DNA of 6,203 bases. Origin: Rhodothermia bacterium (lineage in GTDB: Bacteria; Bacteroidota; Rhodothermia; Rhodothermales; JABDKH01). The stretch is taken from assembly GCA_030431165.1 (NCBI GenBank), contig JAUIJQ010000216.1, positions 1 to 6,203 of the forward strand. The letters run 5' to 3'. Positions 1 through 6,203 of this stretch are shown here, in pieces. The position numbers were made by a program, and so were the translations under genes. Position 1 is the first letter of the stretch. The number at the start of each line of letters is the position of its first letter. The notes under the pieces are model-generated. The model searched no databases. It saw only the letters and a program-made list of their open reading frames with translations, and was not told where the DNA came from.

Positions 1-2582
1 CGTATGTGATCTACACCTCAGGTTCCACCGGCGAACCCAAAGGCGTGGTTGTTCGACACGAAAATGTCGGCAACTTCTTCATCGGGATGGACGGTTCGAT
101 CGGGACCGGTGCCGCAGGTCGTTGGCTGGCCGTGACGAGTCTTTCGTTTGACATTTCGGTGCTCGAGCTGTTCTGGTCACTTGCTCGCGGCTTCGACGTG
201 GTCATCCACTCCCCGATGCAGTCACCGAGCCAGTCCGTCACCGGAACCACCCGCATCTCGCAGCGCTCCGGTCCAGTCGACTTCAGCCTCTTCTTCTTTT
301 CAAGCAGTGAAGACGCTGAGCCCGGTTCAGATGCCTACAGTCTCCTCATGGACTCTGCCCGTTTTGCCGACATCAACGGCTTTGCAGCCGTATGGACGCC
401 GGAAAGACACTTCCATGCATTCGGCGGGCTGTTTCCGAACCCGGCGGTTGTCGGAGCAGCGCTGGCTGCACAAACAGAACACGTCCAGATCAGAGCTGGA
501 AGTTGCGTGTCGCCACTGCATCATCCAGTGCGAATAGCGGAGGACTGGTCGGTCGTCGATAACCTGTCGGATGGCCGCGTGGGAATCGCATTCGCCGCAG
601 GCTGGCAGCCTCACGATTTTGTGCTGATGCCGCAGAACTACGCCGACCGCAAGCGCATCATGTACGAGCAGGTGACCGCGGTCCGGGCACTGTGGCGTGG
701 CGAGGCGGTATCCTTTCCGGGCCACGACGGCGAACCAGTCGCGGTTTCGACGCTCCCCCGCCCGGTTCAAACTGAGCTTCCGGTCTGGATCACGGCCGCG
801 GGAAATCCAGAAACCTTTCGCGCAGCAGGCGAAGCCGGATACAACATCCTGACCCATCTGCTCGGCCAGTCAATTGCTGAACTGGCCGATAAGGTCGCCG
901 AATACCGAGCCGGACGCGCGGCGGCTGGGCATGTCGGACCGGGATACGTTTCGGCGATGATACACACCTTTGTCCATCCGGATGCTGAGTACGCCGAACG
1001 GACGGTTCGTGAGCCACTGAAGACGTATCTGCGTTCTGCGATAGGCCTCGTGCAGGACGCGGCGTGGAGTTTCCCAACGTTCAAGGATAGGACCATCGAT
1101 GATGCCGGCCGCTTTACGCTGGACCACCTGTCCGAAGAAGATGTTGATGCAATTCTTGATCACGCATTCGAACGGTACTACCGATCAAGCGGTCTGTTTG
1201 GAACGCCCGACGCCTGTCTCGACACCATCGGTCAGTTGGTCGATGCCGGTATAAATGACATCGCGTGTCTCGTCGATTTTGGCATTGATGCGGACGTCGT
1301 GCTTGGTGGACTGCGCCACCTTGCCGACCTGCAGAAAAGAGCGCAGACAGTTGGGAGACGCGAAGCAGCCGACGGCGAGACGGTTTCTGACGCGATACAG
1401 AAGTACGGCGTGACCCACCTTCAATGCACTCCGTCCCTCGCCCGGCTGATCCTGGAGGAAGCAGGGCACGTGCAGGCACTCTCGCAGTTGCAGCAGGTGC
1501 TCGTCGGCGGGGAGATCTTGTCACCGTTGCTCGCTCGTCGACTGCGGATGACCGTGCGGGGCGACCTGTACAATATGTACGGGCCGACAGAAACCACCAT
1601 CTGGTCAACAACGGATCGCGTGAGCAACGACGGACCCGTTGTACCCATCGGTGTACCGATAGCAAACACCAAACTATACCTGGTCGACATGGATCAACAG
1701 CCAGTCCCCGCAGGCTACGCGGGAGAGCTGTTGATTGGTGGGGCATCAGTAGCGTCGGGATACCTGAATCGAGAAGACGAGACGCGGGCCCGTTTTTTCG
1801 CTGACCCTTTTGCTTCTTCCGGCGCGGTATACGTCACGGGAGACCGATGCCGCGTGCTGGATGACGGCCGCGTTGTCTTTCTGGGTCGTTCCGATGGCCA
1901 GGTAAAGGTAAACGGCTACCGCATTGAGCTTGGCGACATCGAACACGCGATGGAATCAGTCGATGGCATAACACACGCGGTGGCGCACGTAGCGGGCCAA
2001 TCCGGGACGGCCGTAATACAAGCGTTCTACCTAACGGACGAAGGCGTGACGGTCAACAGGACCAAGGTGCGTGAGGCGCTGGCGGCGTTGCTGCCTGACT
2101 ACGCAATACCGTCGATGATCGAAGAGGTCGAATCGCTCCCCTTGACTATCAACGGCAAGATTGATCGAACGCGCCTGACCAACTTGAGGGCCCGAGGTGG
2201 GCCCGGAAACGGAGCCGCGGTACGATCAACCGTCGGCAATGTAACCGTCGGACGAACAGCTCCCGGACTGCAGCCGTCGACAAGCGTCCAGAGGCAGATC
2301 GCAGACGTGCTCGCGCAGTTGCTTCAGCGTGATTCGGTTGCACTTGACGATAACTTCTTCGACATCGGAGGCCATTCATTGCTTGCCGTTCAGGTGATTG
2401 CTCAATTATCTGCGGATTTTGGTCACGAGGTGTCGTTAGTTGACTTTTTCCGCTACCCTACCGTGCGCAGTCTCGCTGAATTCCTTGACGCCGATGGCAC
2501 AACCGAGAATAGCCAGGCACTGACAGCGGGCGCGTCCAGGGCACAGGCGCGCCGAGCCGCAATTCAGCGGCGAAGCCGATAG
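1..2582 (+). CDS. NRPS C-terminal part: glycine-type A domain with embedded luciferase-like monooxygenase, then PCP (5' truncated)
   Basis: Non-ribosomal peptide synthetase; the frame is open to the left edge (first full codon at 3), so the N-terminus, motifs A1-A2 and any condensation domain lie outside. The GTG at 6 sits inside core A3 and is not a start. Counting residue 1 at nt 6, the order is A3 (YTSGSTGEPKG, 3-13), A4 (FDISVLELF, 48-56), an FMN-type luciferase-like monooxygenase (about 91-445), A5 (NMYGPTETT, 523-531), A6 (GELLIGG, 573-579), A7 (YVTGDR, 609-614), A8 (GQVKVNGYRIELGDIE, 631-646), A9 (LPDYAIPSM, 696-704), A10 (NGKIDR, 716-721) and a PCP (about 760-828) with GGHSLL. It then ends in a basic tail at TAG. 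The A domain makes aminoacyl-AMP and loads the PCP; the embedded enzyme should oxidise the substrate. Pocket residues indicate glycine. The next gene is a PKS, so this module precedes a peptide-to-polyketide handover. Domain calls are secure; substrate and product are inferred. Confidence 0.96.
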   Translation, partial: YVIYTSGSTGEPKGVVVRHENVGNFFIGMDGSIGTGAAGRWLAVTSLSFDISVLELFWSLARGFDVVIHSPMQSPSQSVTGTTRISQRSGPVDFSLFFFSSSEDAEPGSDAYSLLMDSARFADINGFAAVWTPERHFHAFGGLFPNPAVVGAALAAQTEHVQIRAGSCVSPLHHPVRIAEDWSVVDNLSDGRVGIAFAAGWQPHDFVLMPQNYADRKRIMYEQVTAVRALWRGEAVSFPGHDGEPVAVSTLPRPVQTELPVWITAAGNPETFRAAGEAGYNILTHLLGQSIAELADKVAEYRAGRAAAGHVGPGYVSAMIHTFVHPDAEYAERTVREPLKTYLRSAIGLVQDAAWSFPTFKDRTIDDAGRFTLDHLSEEDVDAILDHAFERYYRSSGLFGTPDACLDTIGQLVDAGINDIACLVDFGIDADVVLGGLRHLADLQKRAQTVGRREAADGETVSDAIQKYGVTHLQCTPSLARLILEEAGHVQALSQLQQVLVGGEILSPLLARRLRMTVRGDLYNMYGPTETTIWSTTDRVSNDGPVVPIGVPIANTKLYLVDMDQQPVPAGYAGELLIGGASVASGYLNREDETRARFFADPFASSGAVYVTGDRCRVLDDGRVVFLGRSDGQVKVNGYRIELGDIEHAMESVDGITHAVAHVAGQSGTAVIQAFYLTDEGVTVNRTKVREALAALLPDYAIPSMIEEVESLPLTINGKIDRTRLTNLRARGGPGNGAAVRSTVGNVTVGRTAPGLQPSTSVQRQIADVLAQLLQRDSVALDDNFFDIGGHSLLAVQVIAQLSADFGHEVSLVDFFRYPTVRSLAEFLDADGTTENSQALTAGASRAQARRAAIQRRSR
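3..2210 (+). other. Interrupted adenylation domain, glycine-type specificity code
   Basis: The A domain is split into a left piece (nt 3 to about 275) and a right piece (about 1365-2210). Aligning the pocket to GrsA numbering by eye gives D235 and I236 and L239 from FDISVL (residues 48-53). Q278 comes from VTHLQCTPS, L299 and G301 from QVLVGGE, M322 and I330 and W331 from NMYGPTETTIW. K517 comes from NGKIDR (K718 here). The resulting DILQLGMIWK agrees with glycine codes as I recall them. Asp235 and Lys517, which bind the amino and carboxyl groups of alpha-amino acids, are both present. The A4 Asp to A5 Tyr distance is 476 residues, against about 88 in GrsA, which gives the size of the insertion as about 390 residues including linkers. 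Confidence 0.88.
276..1340 (+). other. Embedded luciferase-like monooxygenase domain (MupA/Atu3671 family) inside the A domain
   Basis: About 355 residues between A4 and A5 have the features of the FMN-dependent luciferase-like monooxygenase family found in natural-product clusters. It opens with a beta strand (DFSLFFFSS, residues 92-100). It then carries WTPERHFHAFGGLFPNP (130-146), SPLHHPVRIAEDWSVVDNLS (169-188), GRVGIAFAAGW (190-200), WITAAGNPETF (261-271, the loop that in this superfamily is expected to hold the flavin phosphate) and THLLGQS (283-289). It closes with GLFGTP and DIACLVDFG (396-426). All blocks characteristic of the family appear intact, so the enzyme is probably active. 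Such enzymes use reduced flavin and O2, with the flavin supplied by a separate reductase not seen here. A Ser/Gln/Thr-rich linker (71-90) joins it to the A4 side. Likely substrate is the PCP-bound amino acid; whether carbon or nitrogen is oxidised cannot be read from sequence. Confidence 0.93.
2283..2489 (+). other. Peptidyl carrier protein (T) domain
   Basis: A single carrier domain follows the A domain after a Gly/Thr-rich linker. The motif DDNFFDIGGHSLLAVQ (residues 781-796) contains the Ser at nt 2376-2378 (residue 791) that receives the phosphopantetheine arm. The following helix and FFRYPTVRSLAEFL (814-827) complete the usual fold. No epimerase, thioesterase or condensation domain follows, so the bound intermediate must pass to the next protein. 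Confidence 0.95.
2490..2579 (+). other. Basic C-terminal tail of the NRPS, possible docking element
   Basis: Thirty residues after the carrier domain form a short polar stretch and then RAQARRAAIQRRSR, which has six Arg in 14 residues and could form an amphipathic basic helix. Such Arg-rich tails are frequent at the ends of NRPS/PKS subunits and may contact the next protein. The role is inferred only from position and charge. Confidence 0.4.
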
Positions 2583-2586
2583 AGGA
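2581..2586 (+). promoter_or_regulatory. Shine-Dalgarno for the PKS gene, overlapping the NRPS stop
   Basis: AGAGGA begins inside the TAG stop of the NRPS gene and its GAGG core ends 8 bases before the TTG at 2594, which is good spacing. The in-frame ATG at 2606 would lie 20 bases away, too far. The site therefore favours the TTG start and suggests that translation of the PKS is coupled to termination of the NRPS. Confidence 0.65.
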
Positions 2587-2593
2587 CTTGCCG

Positions 2594-5500
2594 TTGAAAA
2601 ACGACATGGACCCAACAGCAACATCCGGCGAGTACTCGGGCAATGAGATCGCCATTATCGGGATGGCATGCCGATTCCCCGGTGCGCCCGATGTTGATTC
2701 GTTTGCGGTAAACCTCGATCGCGGTGTCGAGTCGATTCGGGCGTTCACGGTTGACGAGCTGCGCGACAGGGGCATCTCGGAATCTCTTCTGCGTGACCCG
2801 GATTACGTACGCGCAAACGGCGTATTGGAAGGGATCGATCTCTTCGATGCCGATTTTTTCGGATTCAGTGCCCAGGATGCCGCCATCATGGATCCGCAGC
2901 ATCGGCTATTCATGGAATGCGCGTGGCAGGCACTCGAGCACTCGGGATACGACCCCGCGCGGTACGACGGTGCTATCGGGGTTTTTGGCGGATCGGGCAT
3001 GACCGCCTACATGATGTACAACCTCGTGACGAATCCGGAGCTCATGGATTCGGTGGGCGAATTTCTGGTGCGTCACACGGGGAATGACAAAGATTTCCTG
3101 TGCACCCGGATCTCTTACCTCTTCAACCTACGCGGGCCCAGCATCAACGTCCAGACGGCGTGCTCTACGTCCCTTGTCGCAGTCCATCTTGCCGCGCAGC
3201 ACCTGCTCTCCGGTGAATGCGACATGGCACTGGCGGGCGCGGTCACGCTGCAGATCGATCAGATGAAGGGGTATCTGTACAAGGACGGAGAGATCCTGTC
3301 GCGAGACGGACATTGCCGACCATTCGACGCCGAAGCATCCGGGACCGTTTTTGGTTCGGGCGCGGGGCTCGTCGTACTGAAGCGACTGGACGACGCCATC
3401 CGCGATCGCGACACGATCCACGCTGTCATGCGGGGCTCAGCAGTGAACAACGACGGCGCCGTCAAGGTCAGTTACCTGGCGCCGAGTGTTGATGGCCAGG
3501 CGAGCGCCATCGCTGAAGCAATAGCAATATCCGGCGTTGATCCGTCAAGCGTTGGTTTCATCGAGGCACACGGAACGGGCACCCCGGTTGGCGACCCCAT
3601 TGAAATGGAAGCGCTGCACCAGACGTACGGTCGTGGAGACAGTACAGCGCCGTGCGCAATTGGCTCCGTGAAGTCAAACATCGGCCACCTCGATACCGCC
3701 GCCGGCATTGCCAGCTTGATCAAGGCGGTGCTTGCACTTCGATCAGGCGTGATTCCTCCCACGCTTCACTTCGATCAACCCAACGACGCGCTGAGGTTGA
3801 CCGGTAGCCGCTTCTTCGTCAACAGTACACCCGCCCCCTGGCCGGCTGTGTCGGATCTACGCCGAGCCGGCGTCAGCTCACTCGGTGTCGGAGGCACAAA
3901 CGCGCATGTCGTCCTCGAACAGGCGCCCGACCCCGAGGCGTCGCGTTCAGATCCAATGCGCGATTCCGAACGAGCGGGTCGGCGACACTATCTCCTGCCG
4001 ATTGCCGCTCGCACACCTGGCGCGCTCCGGGCCGCGGCAAACCGATTGTCGGATCACCTGCTGTCATCTGAAACGCCGCTCCCATCAGCCGCCTACACCC
4101 TCTCAGTTGGTCGTGCGGAATTTCCGCACAGGGCGGTCGTCGTGGCAAACGAAACGCTGGACGCCGCGCGAAAACTGAGATCGCTCGCATCCGGCAGTGA
4201 CCTCCGGCCGGCGCCGTCGTCGGCCACTCCGGTCTTCCTCTTCTCCGGGGGCGGCGCGCAGCACCCCGGCATGGGGGCCGGACTATACGAAGCGCATCCC
4301 GTTTACCGGGATGCTATCGATCGGTGTCTCTCCCACTTGAAAAGCCGCGGCTACGGGCATCAAGCGGAGTTGGTCGCAATTGTTACCGACAAGGCGGGTG
4401 CCGCGCCAACCGGTGATTCGATTGCCGCGCGCCCCTCTCTTGCACTGCCCGCGCTGTTTGTAACGCAATACGCGGTGACGCAGTGGTGGCAGTCACGCGG
4501 GATTGAGCCGCTGGCGCTGCTCGGACACAGCATGGGCGAATACACCGCCGCGTGCGTTGCGGGTGTTATGACGCCGGAGGACGCTCTGGATATCGTGGCC
4601 AGGCGAGGCGCGTTGTTCGAGAGCCTGAGTCCAGGTGGTATGCTGAGCGTGGCGCTTGGAGAGGACGAGTTATCGCCTTACCTCGACGACGGACTCGCGC
4701 TAGCCGCGGCAAATGGCCCGAGCCTTTCCGTCGCATCTGGTCCACAACCCGCGATCGACGAACTGGAGCGTCGGCTAACCAGAGACGGAATCAGCTGCGA
4801 CCGTGTTCGTATCGACGTCGCGGCTCATTCACCAATGGTGGAGCCCATTCTTGCTGCGTTCAGAGAGGCGGTTGAACAGGCCGACCTGAAGCCGCCGACC
4901 ATCCCGGTACTCTCAAATGTGACCGGCACCTGGATGACGGATGCAGATGCCGTTGATCCCGACTACTGGGTGCGACATCTGAGAAGTACGGTACGCTTTG
5001 CGGCCGGCGTCAATCAGCTTCTGGATCTCGCAGATCCGGTGCTCATAGAGGTGGGCCCTGGACGCACGCTGACAACTCTCGCAAAGCAGGCCGATGCGGC
5101 CAACCGCGCGAGGTATGTGGTGTCGATGCGTCACGCCACCGAAGATCGTCCTGATGATGCGTGTATTCAGGAAGCACTAGGTGGCGCATGGGTGGCCGGC
5201 CTCGCAGTTGACTGGACGCGTCATTATGCCGACCAAGACGTCAGGCGCATACCGCTGCCCACGTATCCCTTTGAGCGTCGCTCGTATTGGATCTCCCCCG
5301 GGTCGGGCAGCGCCGTCGCTCCGGGCGTCCCCCCTACCGCTGAGCACGAGCTGCAGATCAGAAAGCGGACAAATCTCGCATCCTGGATTTACAAACCCCG
5401 ATGGGTACCCACTGTCACCCGCCCTATTCGTGTCTCTGACAAGGTCAGGCGGTTTGTCGTGGTCTCTGACACCACCGGTGCCGCCGGGTCCGTCGCAAAG

Positions 5501-6203
5501 TCACTTCGTGGTGACGGTCATCACGTGGTACTCGTCCAACCCGACCGCGAGTCACTGTTTGATGTTGTCGGTTCCCGCAGCGCCGAGTCGGCCGTCACCG
5601 ACATCGTGGTACTTAGTCCACTCGACACGTCGGGAATACAACTCTCCGAGACGAACTCATGGAACGCGCTCAAGTCGACGTTCTTTGCCGTACTGCATGC
5701 AACGCAGGCGGCGGCAGAAGCCGGGTTGGCACGACTGCGCGTGTACGTGTTCAGTCGCGGGGCCGTTCGTGCCGGCGACGCTGACGCTGGGCCAAATCCA
5801 TGGGGCGCCGTTTTACCCGGCGAGGTGGGCGTCCTCGCCAAGGAGCTGCCCGACTACGACTGGCTCCATCTCGACCTGTCGTCAGAGGTAGGCGGACCTG
5901 AACTCGCCACGGAGGTAGTGCGCACACTGTCGTTTGAACCGGGATCACGGGAGGGCCTTTCACCGGTGCGCGTGCGCCGAGGGACGGATCTGTTGACACT
6001 CCGGATGGAGGAGGCAACGCCGCCGCTCCACACAAGCTTGATTCGCCGCGGGGGAACGTACGCGTTTACCGGCGGGCTCGGCGGTGTTGCACTTGCACTG
6101 GCGCGTGAGTTCGTTGAACGATACGATGCCAGGGTGGTGCTGCTGTCCCGTACACCCTTCCCGGAACGAACGCTCTTGCCCGAGATCGAGGGATCCGACG
6201 TAC
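2594..6203 (+). CDS. Type I polyketide synthase, KS-AT-KR module (3' truncated)
   Basis: Modular PKS that accepts the NRPS-bound intermediate, adds one extender unit and reduces the beta-keto group. I translated the frame from 2594 to 6203 and found no stop or frameshift across 1203 codons; the gene continues past the right edge. Numbered from the TTG: KS 16-443 with Cys190 (TACSTS), His326 (EAHGTGT) and His365 (KSNIGH); KS-AT linker; AT about 546-855 with Ser646 (GHSMGEY) and His745; post-AT linker ending LPTYPFERRSYW (888-899); KR structural half from about 930; KR nucleotide motif TGGLGG (1159-1164). No dehydratase lies between AT and KR, and the ACP must lie beyond the window. The start is taken at TTG 2594 because of Shine-Dalgarno spacing; ATG 2606 is the alternative and would remove only four residues. 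The 11-base gap to the NRPS gene indicates one operon. The N-terminus before the KS is short (15 residues) and acidic. Confidence 0.96.
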   Translation, partial: MKNDMDPTATSGEYSGNEIAIIGMACRFPGAPDVDSFAVNLDRGVESIRAFTVDELRDRGISESLLRDPDYVRANGVLEGIDLFDADFFGFSAQDAAIMDPQHRLFMECAWQALEHSGYDPARYDGAIGVFGGSGMTAYMMYNLVTNPELMDSVGEFLVRHTGNDKDFLCTRISYLFNLRGPSINVQTACSTSLVAVHLAAQHLLSGECDMALAGAVTLQIDQMKGYLYKDGEILSRDGHCRPFDAEASGTVFGSGAGLVVLKRLDDAIRDRDTIHAVMRGSAVNNDGAVKVSYLAPSVDGQASAIAEAIAISGVDPSSVGFIEAHGTGTPVGDPIEMEALHQTYGRGDSTAPCAIGSVKSNIGHLDTAAGIASLIKAVLALRSGVIPPTLHFDQPNDALRLTGSRFFVNSTPAPWPAVSDLRRAGVSSLGVGGTNAHVVLEQAPDPEASRSDPMRDSERAGRRHYLLPIAARTPGALRAAANRLSDHLLSSETPLPSAAYTLSVGRAEFPHRAVVVANETLDAARKLRSLASGSDLRPAPSSATPVFLFSGGGAQHPGMGAGLYEAHPVYRDAIDRCLSHLKSRGYGHQAELVAIVTDKAGAAPTGDSIAARPSLALPALFVTQYAVTQWWQSRGIEPLALLGHSMGEYTAACVAGVMTPEDALDIVARRGALFESLSPGGMLSVALGEDELSPYLDDGLALAAANGPSLSVASGPQPAIDELERRLTRDGISCDRVRIDVAAHSPMVEPILAAFREAVEQADLKPPTIPVLSNVTGTWMTDADAVDPDYWVRHLRSTVRFAAGVNQLLDLADPVLIEVGPGRTLTTLAKQADAANRARYVVSMRHATEDRPDDACIQEALGGAWVAGLAVDWTRHYADQDVRRIPLPTYPFERRSYWISPGSGSAVAPGVPPTAEHELQIRKRTNLASWIYKPRWVPTVTRPIRVSDKVRRFVVVSDTTGAAGSVAKSLRGDGHHVVLVQPDRESLFDVVGSRSAESAVTDIVVLSPLDTSGIQLSETNSWNALKSTFFAVLHATQAAAEAGLARLRVYVFSRGAVRAGDADAGPNPWGAVLPGEVGVLAKELPDYDWLHLDLSSEVGGPELATEVVRTLSFEPGSREGLSPVRVRRGTDLLTLRMEEATPPLHTSLIRRGGTYAFTGGLGGVALALAREFVERYDARVVLLSRTPFPERTLLPEIEGSDV
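2639..3922 (+). other. Ketosynthase (KS) domain, catalytically complete
   Basis: Starts at NEIAIIGMACRFPG and ends at GVGGTNAHVVLEQ. The condensing triad is intact: Cys at nt 3161-3163, His at 3569-3571 and His at 3686-3688. The segments DGHCRPFDAEASGTVFGSG and VNNDGAVKVSYLAPSVDGQA resemble KS domains of hybrid NRPS/PKS lines, which fits its position straight after a PCP. It is an elongating KS: the active site is Cys, not the Gln of KSQ loading domains. Confidence 0.95.
4229..5158 (+). other. Acyltransferase (AT) domain, probably malonyl-type but with atypical motifs
   Basis: Selects the extender unit and loads it on the ACP. The nucleophile is the Ser at nt 4529-4531 in GHSMGEY, the catalytic His is at 4826-4828 in VAAHSP, and Arg671 (ARRGALFE), expected to hold the extender carboxylate, is present, so the domain should be active. 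The specificity block reads VAAH (742-745), neither HAFH (malonyl) nor YASH (methylmalonyl). The N-terminal motif is FSGGGAQ in place of FPGQGAQ. Lack of the Gln of GHSQGE argues mildly against methylmalonyl. Extender choice is uncertain. Confidence 0.9.
5381..6203 (+). other. Ketoreductase (KR): complete structural subdomain and start of catalytic subdomain
   Basis: WIYKPRWVP (from residue 931) is the typical entry strand of the KR structural half in a module without DH. It is followed by a degenerate Rossmann-like region that includes RVYVFSRGAV and GLAKE-like GVLAKELP. The catalytic half begins with GGTYAFTGGLGGVALALARE, whose TGGLGG binds NADPH, then DARVVLLSRTP. The window ends before the catalytic Lys/Ser/Tyr and before the LDD position, so activity and alcohol stereochemistry cannot be judged. 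Confidence 0.9.

Noticed and set aside
6..8. GTG as start codon of the NRPS
   Set aside because: It falls within core motif A3 (the preceding codon gives the conserved Tyr); the gene clearly continues to the left of the window.
276..1340. Luciferase-like monooxygenase as a separate gene or a mobile insertion
   Set aside because: The frame is continuous on both sides without a stop, start or repeat at the borders, and the A domain resumes correctly, so it is a domain of the NRPS.
1114..1746. 210-codon - strand open frame opposite the NRPS
   Set aside because: Antisense to strongly conserved A-domain and monooxygenase coding; Arg-rich translation typical of a shadow frame in GC-rich DNA.
2583..2593. 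Promoter or terminator between the two genes
   Set aside because: Eleven bases are too few; nothing but the Shine-Dalgarno is visible, and no stem-loop with a T-run is present.
5291..5383. Dehydratase domain between AT and KR
   Set aside because: Only about 30 linker residues separate YWIS from the KR structural half, and there is no HxxxGxxxxP motif.
5181..5891. 236-codon + strand open frame overlapping the PKS AT-KR region
   Set aside because: It lies in another frame of a continuous PKS gene with intact domain motifs; its translation is Ser/Pro/Arg-rich with no recognisable fold and no good ribosome binding site.
2594..6203. Possible frameshift or broken PKS, given its unusual AT motifs
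   Set aside because: Codon-by-codon reading shows one open frame with all KS and AT catalytic residues and the KR nucleotide motif present.

Overview
The window is an internal piece of a modular NRPS/type I PKS assembly line, read entirely on the + strand. It holds two genes, both cut by the window edges. There is no RNA gene, mobile element, CRISPR array or extended intergenic region; the only non-coding DNA is an 11-base gap at 2583-2593. GC content is roughly 60% by eye, and third codon positions are mixed rather than saturated with G/C. This fits a proteobacterial, myxobacterial or other non-actinomycete producer better than Streptomyces, but the organism cannot be named from this sequence.

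Left part (1-2582): the C-terminal portion of an NRPS protein, ending in one adenylation (A) domain and one carrier protein (PCP). The A domain is interrupted between core motifs A4 and A5 by about 355 residues that read as a complete flavin-dependent luciferase-like monooxygenase (LLM) of the MupA/Atu3671 type. Reading the binding-pocket residues around the insertion gives D-I-L-Q-L-G-M-I-W-K, a glycine-type code. The module is therefore predicted to load glycine on its PCP and oxidise it there.

Right part (2594-6203): a PKS protein with domains KS-AT-(structural KR)-KR, running off the right edge inside the NADPH-binding motif of the ketoreductase. It probably starts at a TTG 11 bases after the NRPS stop, with a Shine-Dalgarno overlapping that stop. 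No dehydratase lies between AT and KR.

Together, the NRPS would hand a glycyl or oxidised glycyl unit, alone or at the end of a longer chain, to the KS. The PKS would extend it by one malonyl-type unit and reduce the new beta-keto group to an alcohol. The most interesting point is the oxygenase built into a glycine-selecting A domain directly upstream of a PKS. In the known myxothiazol-type precedent, as I recall it, oxidation of glycine ends the chain as an amide, which does not fit onward transfer to a KS. The oxidation product here is therefore an open question.
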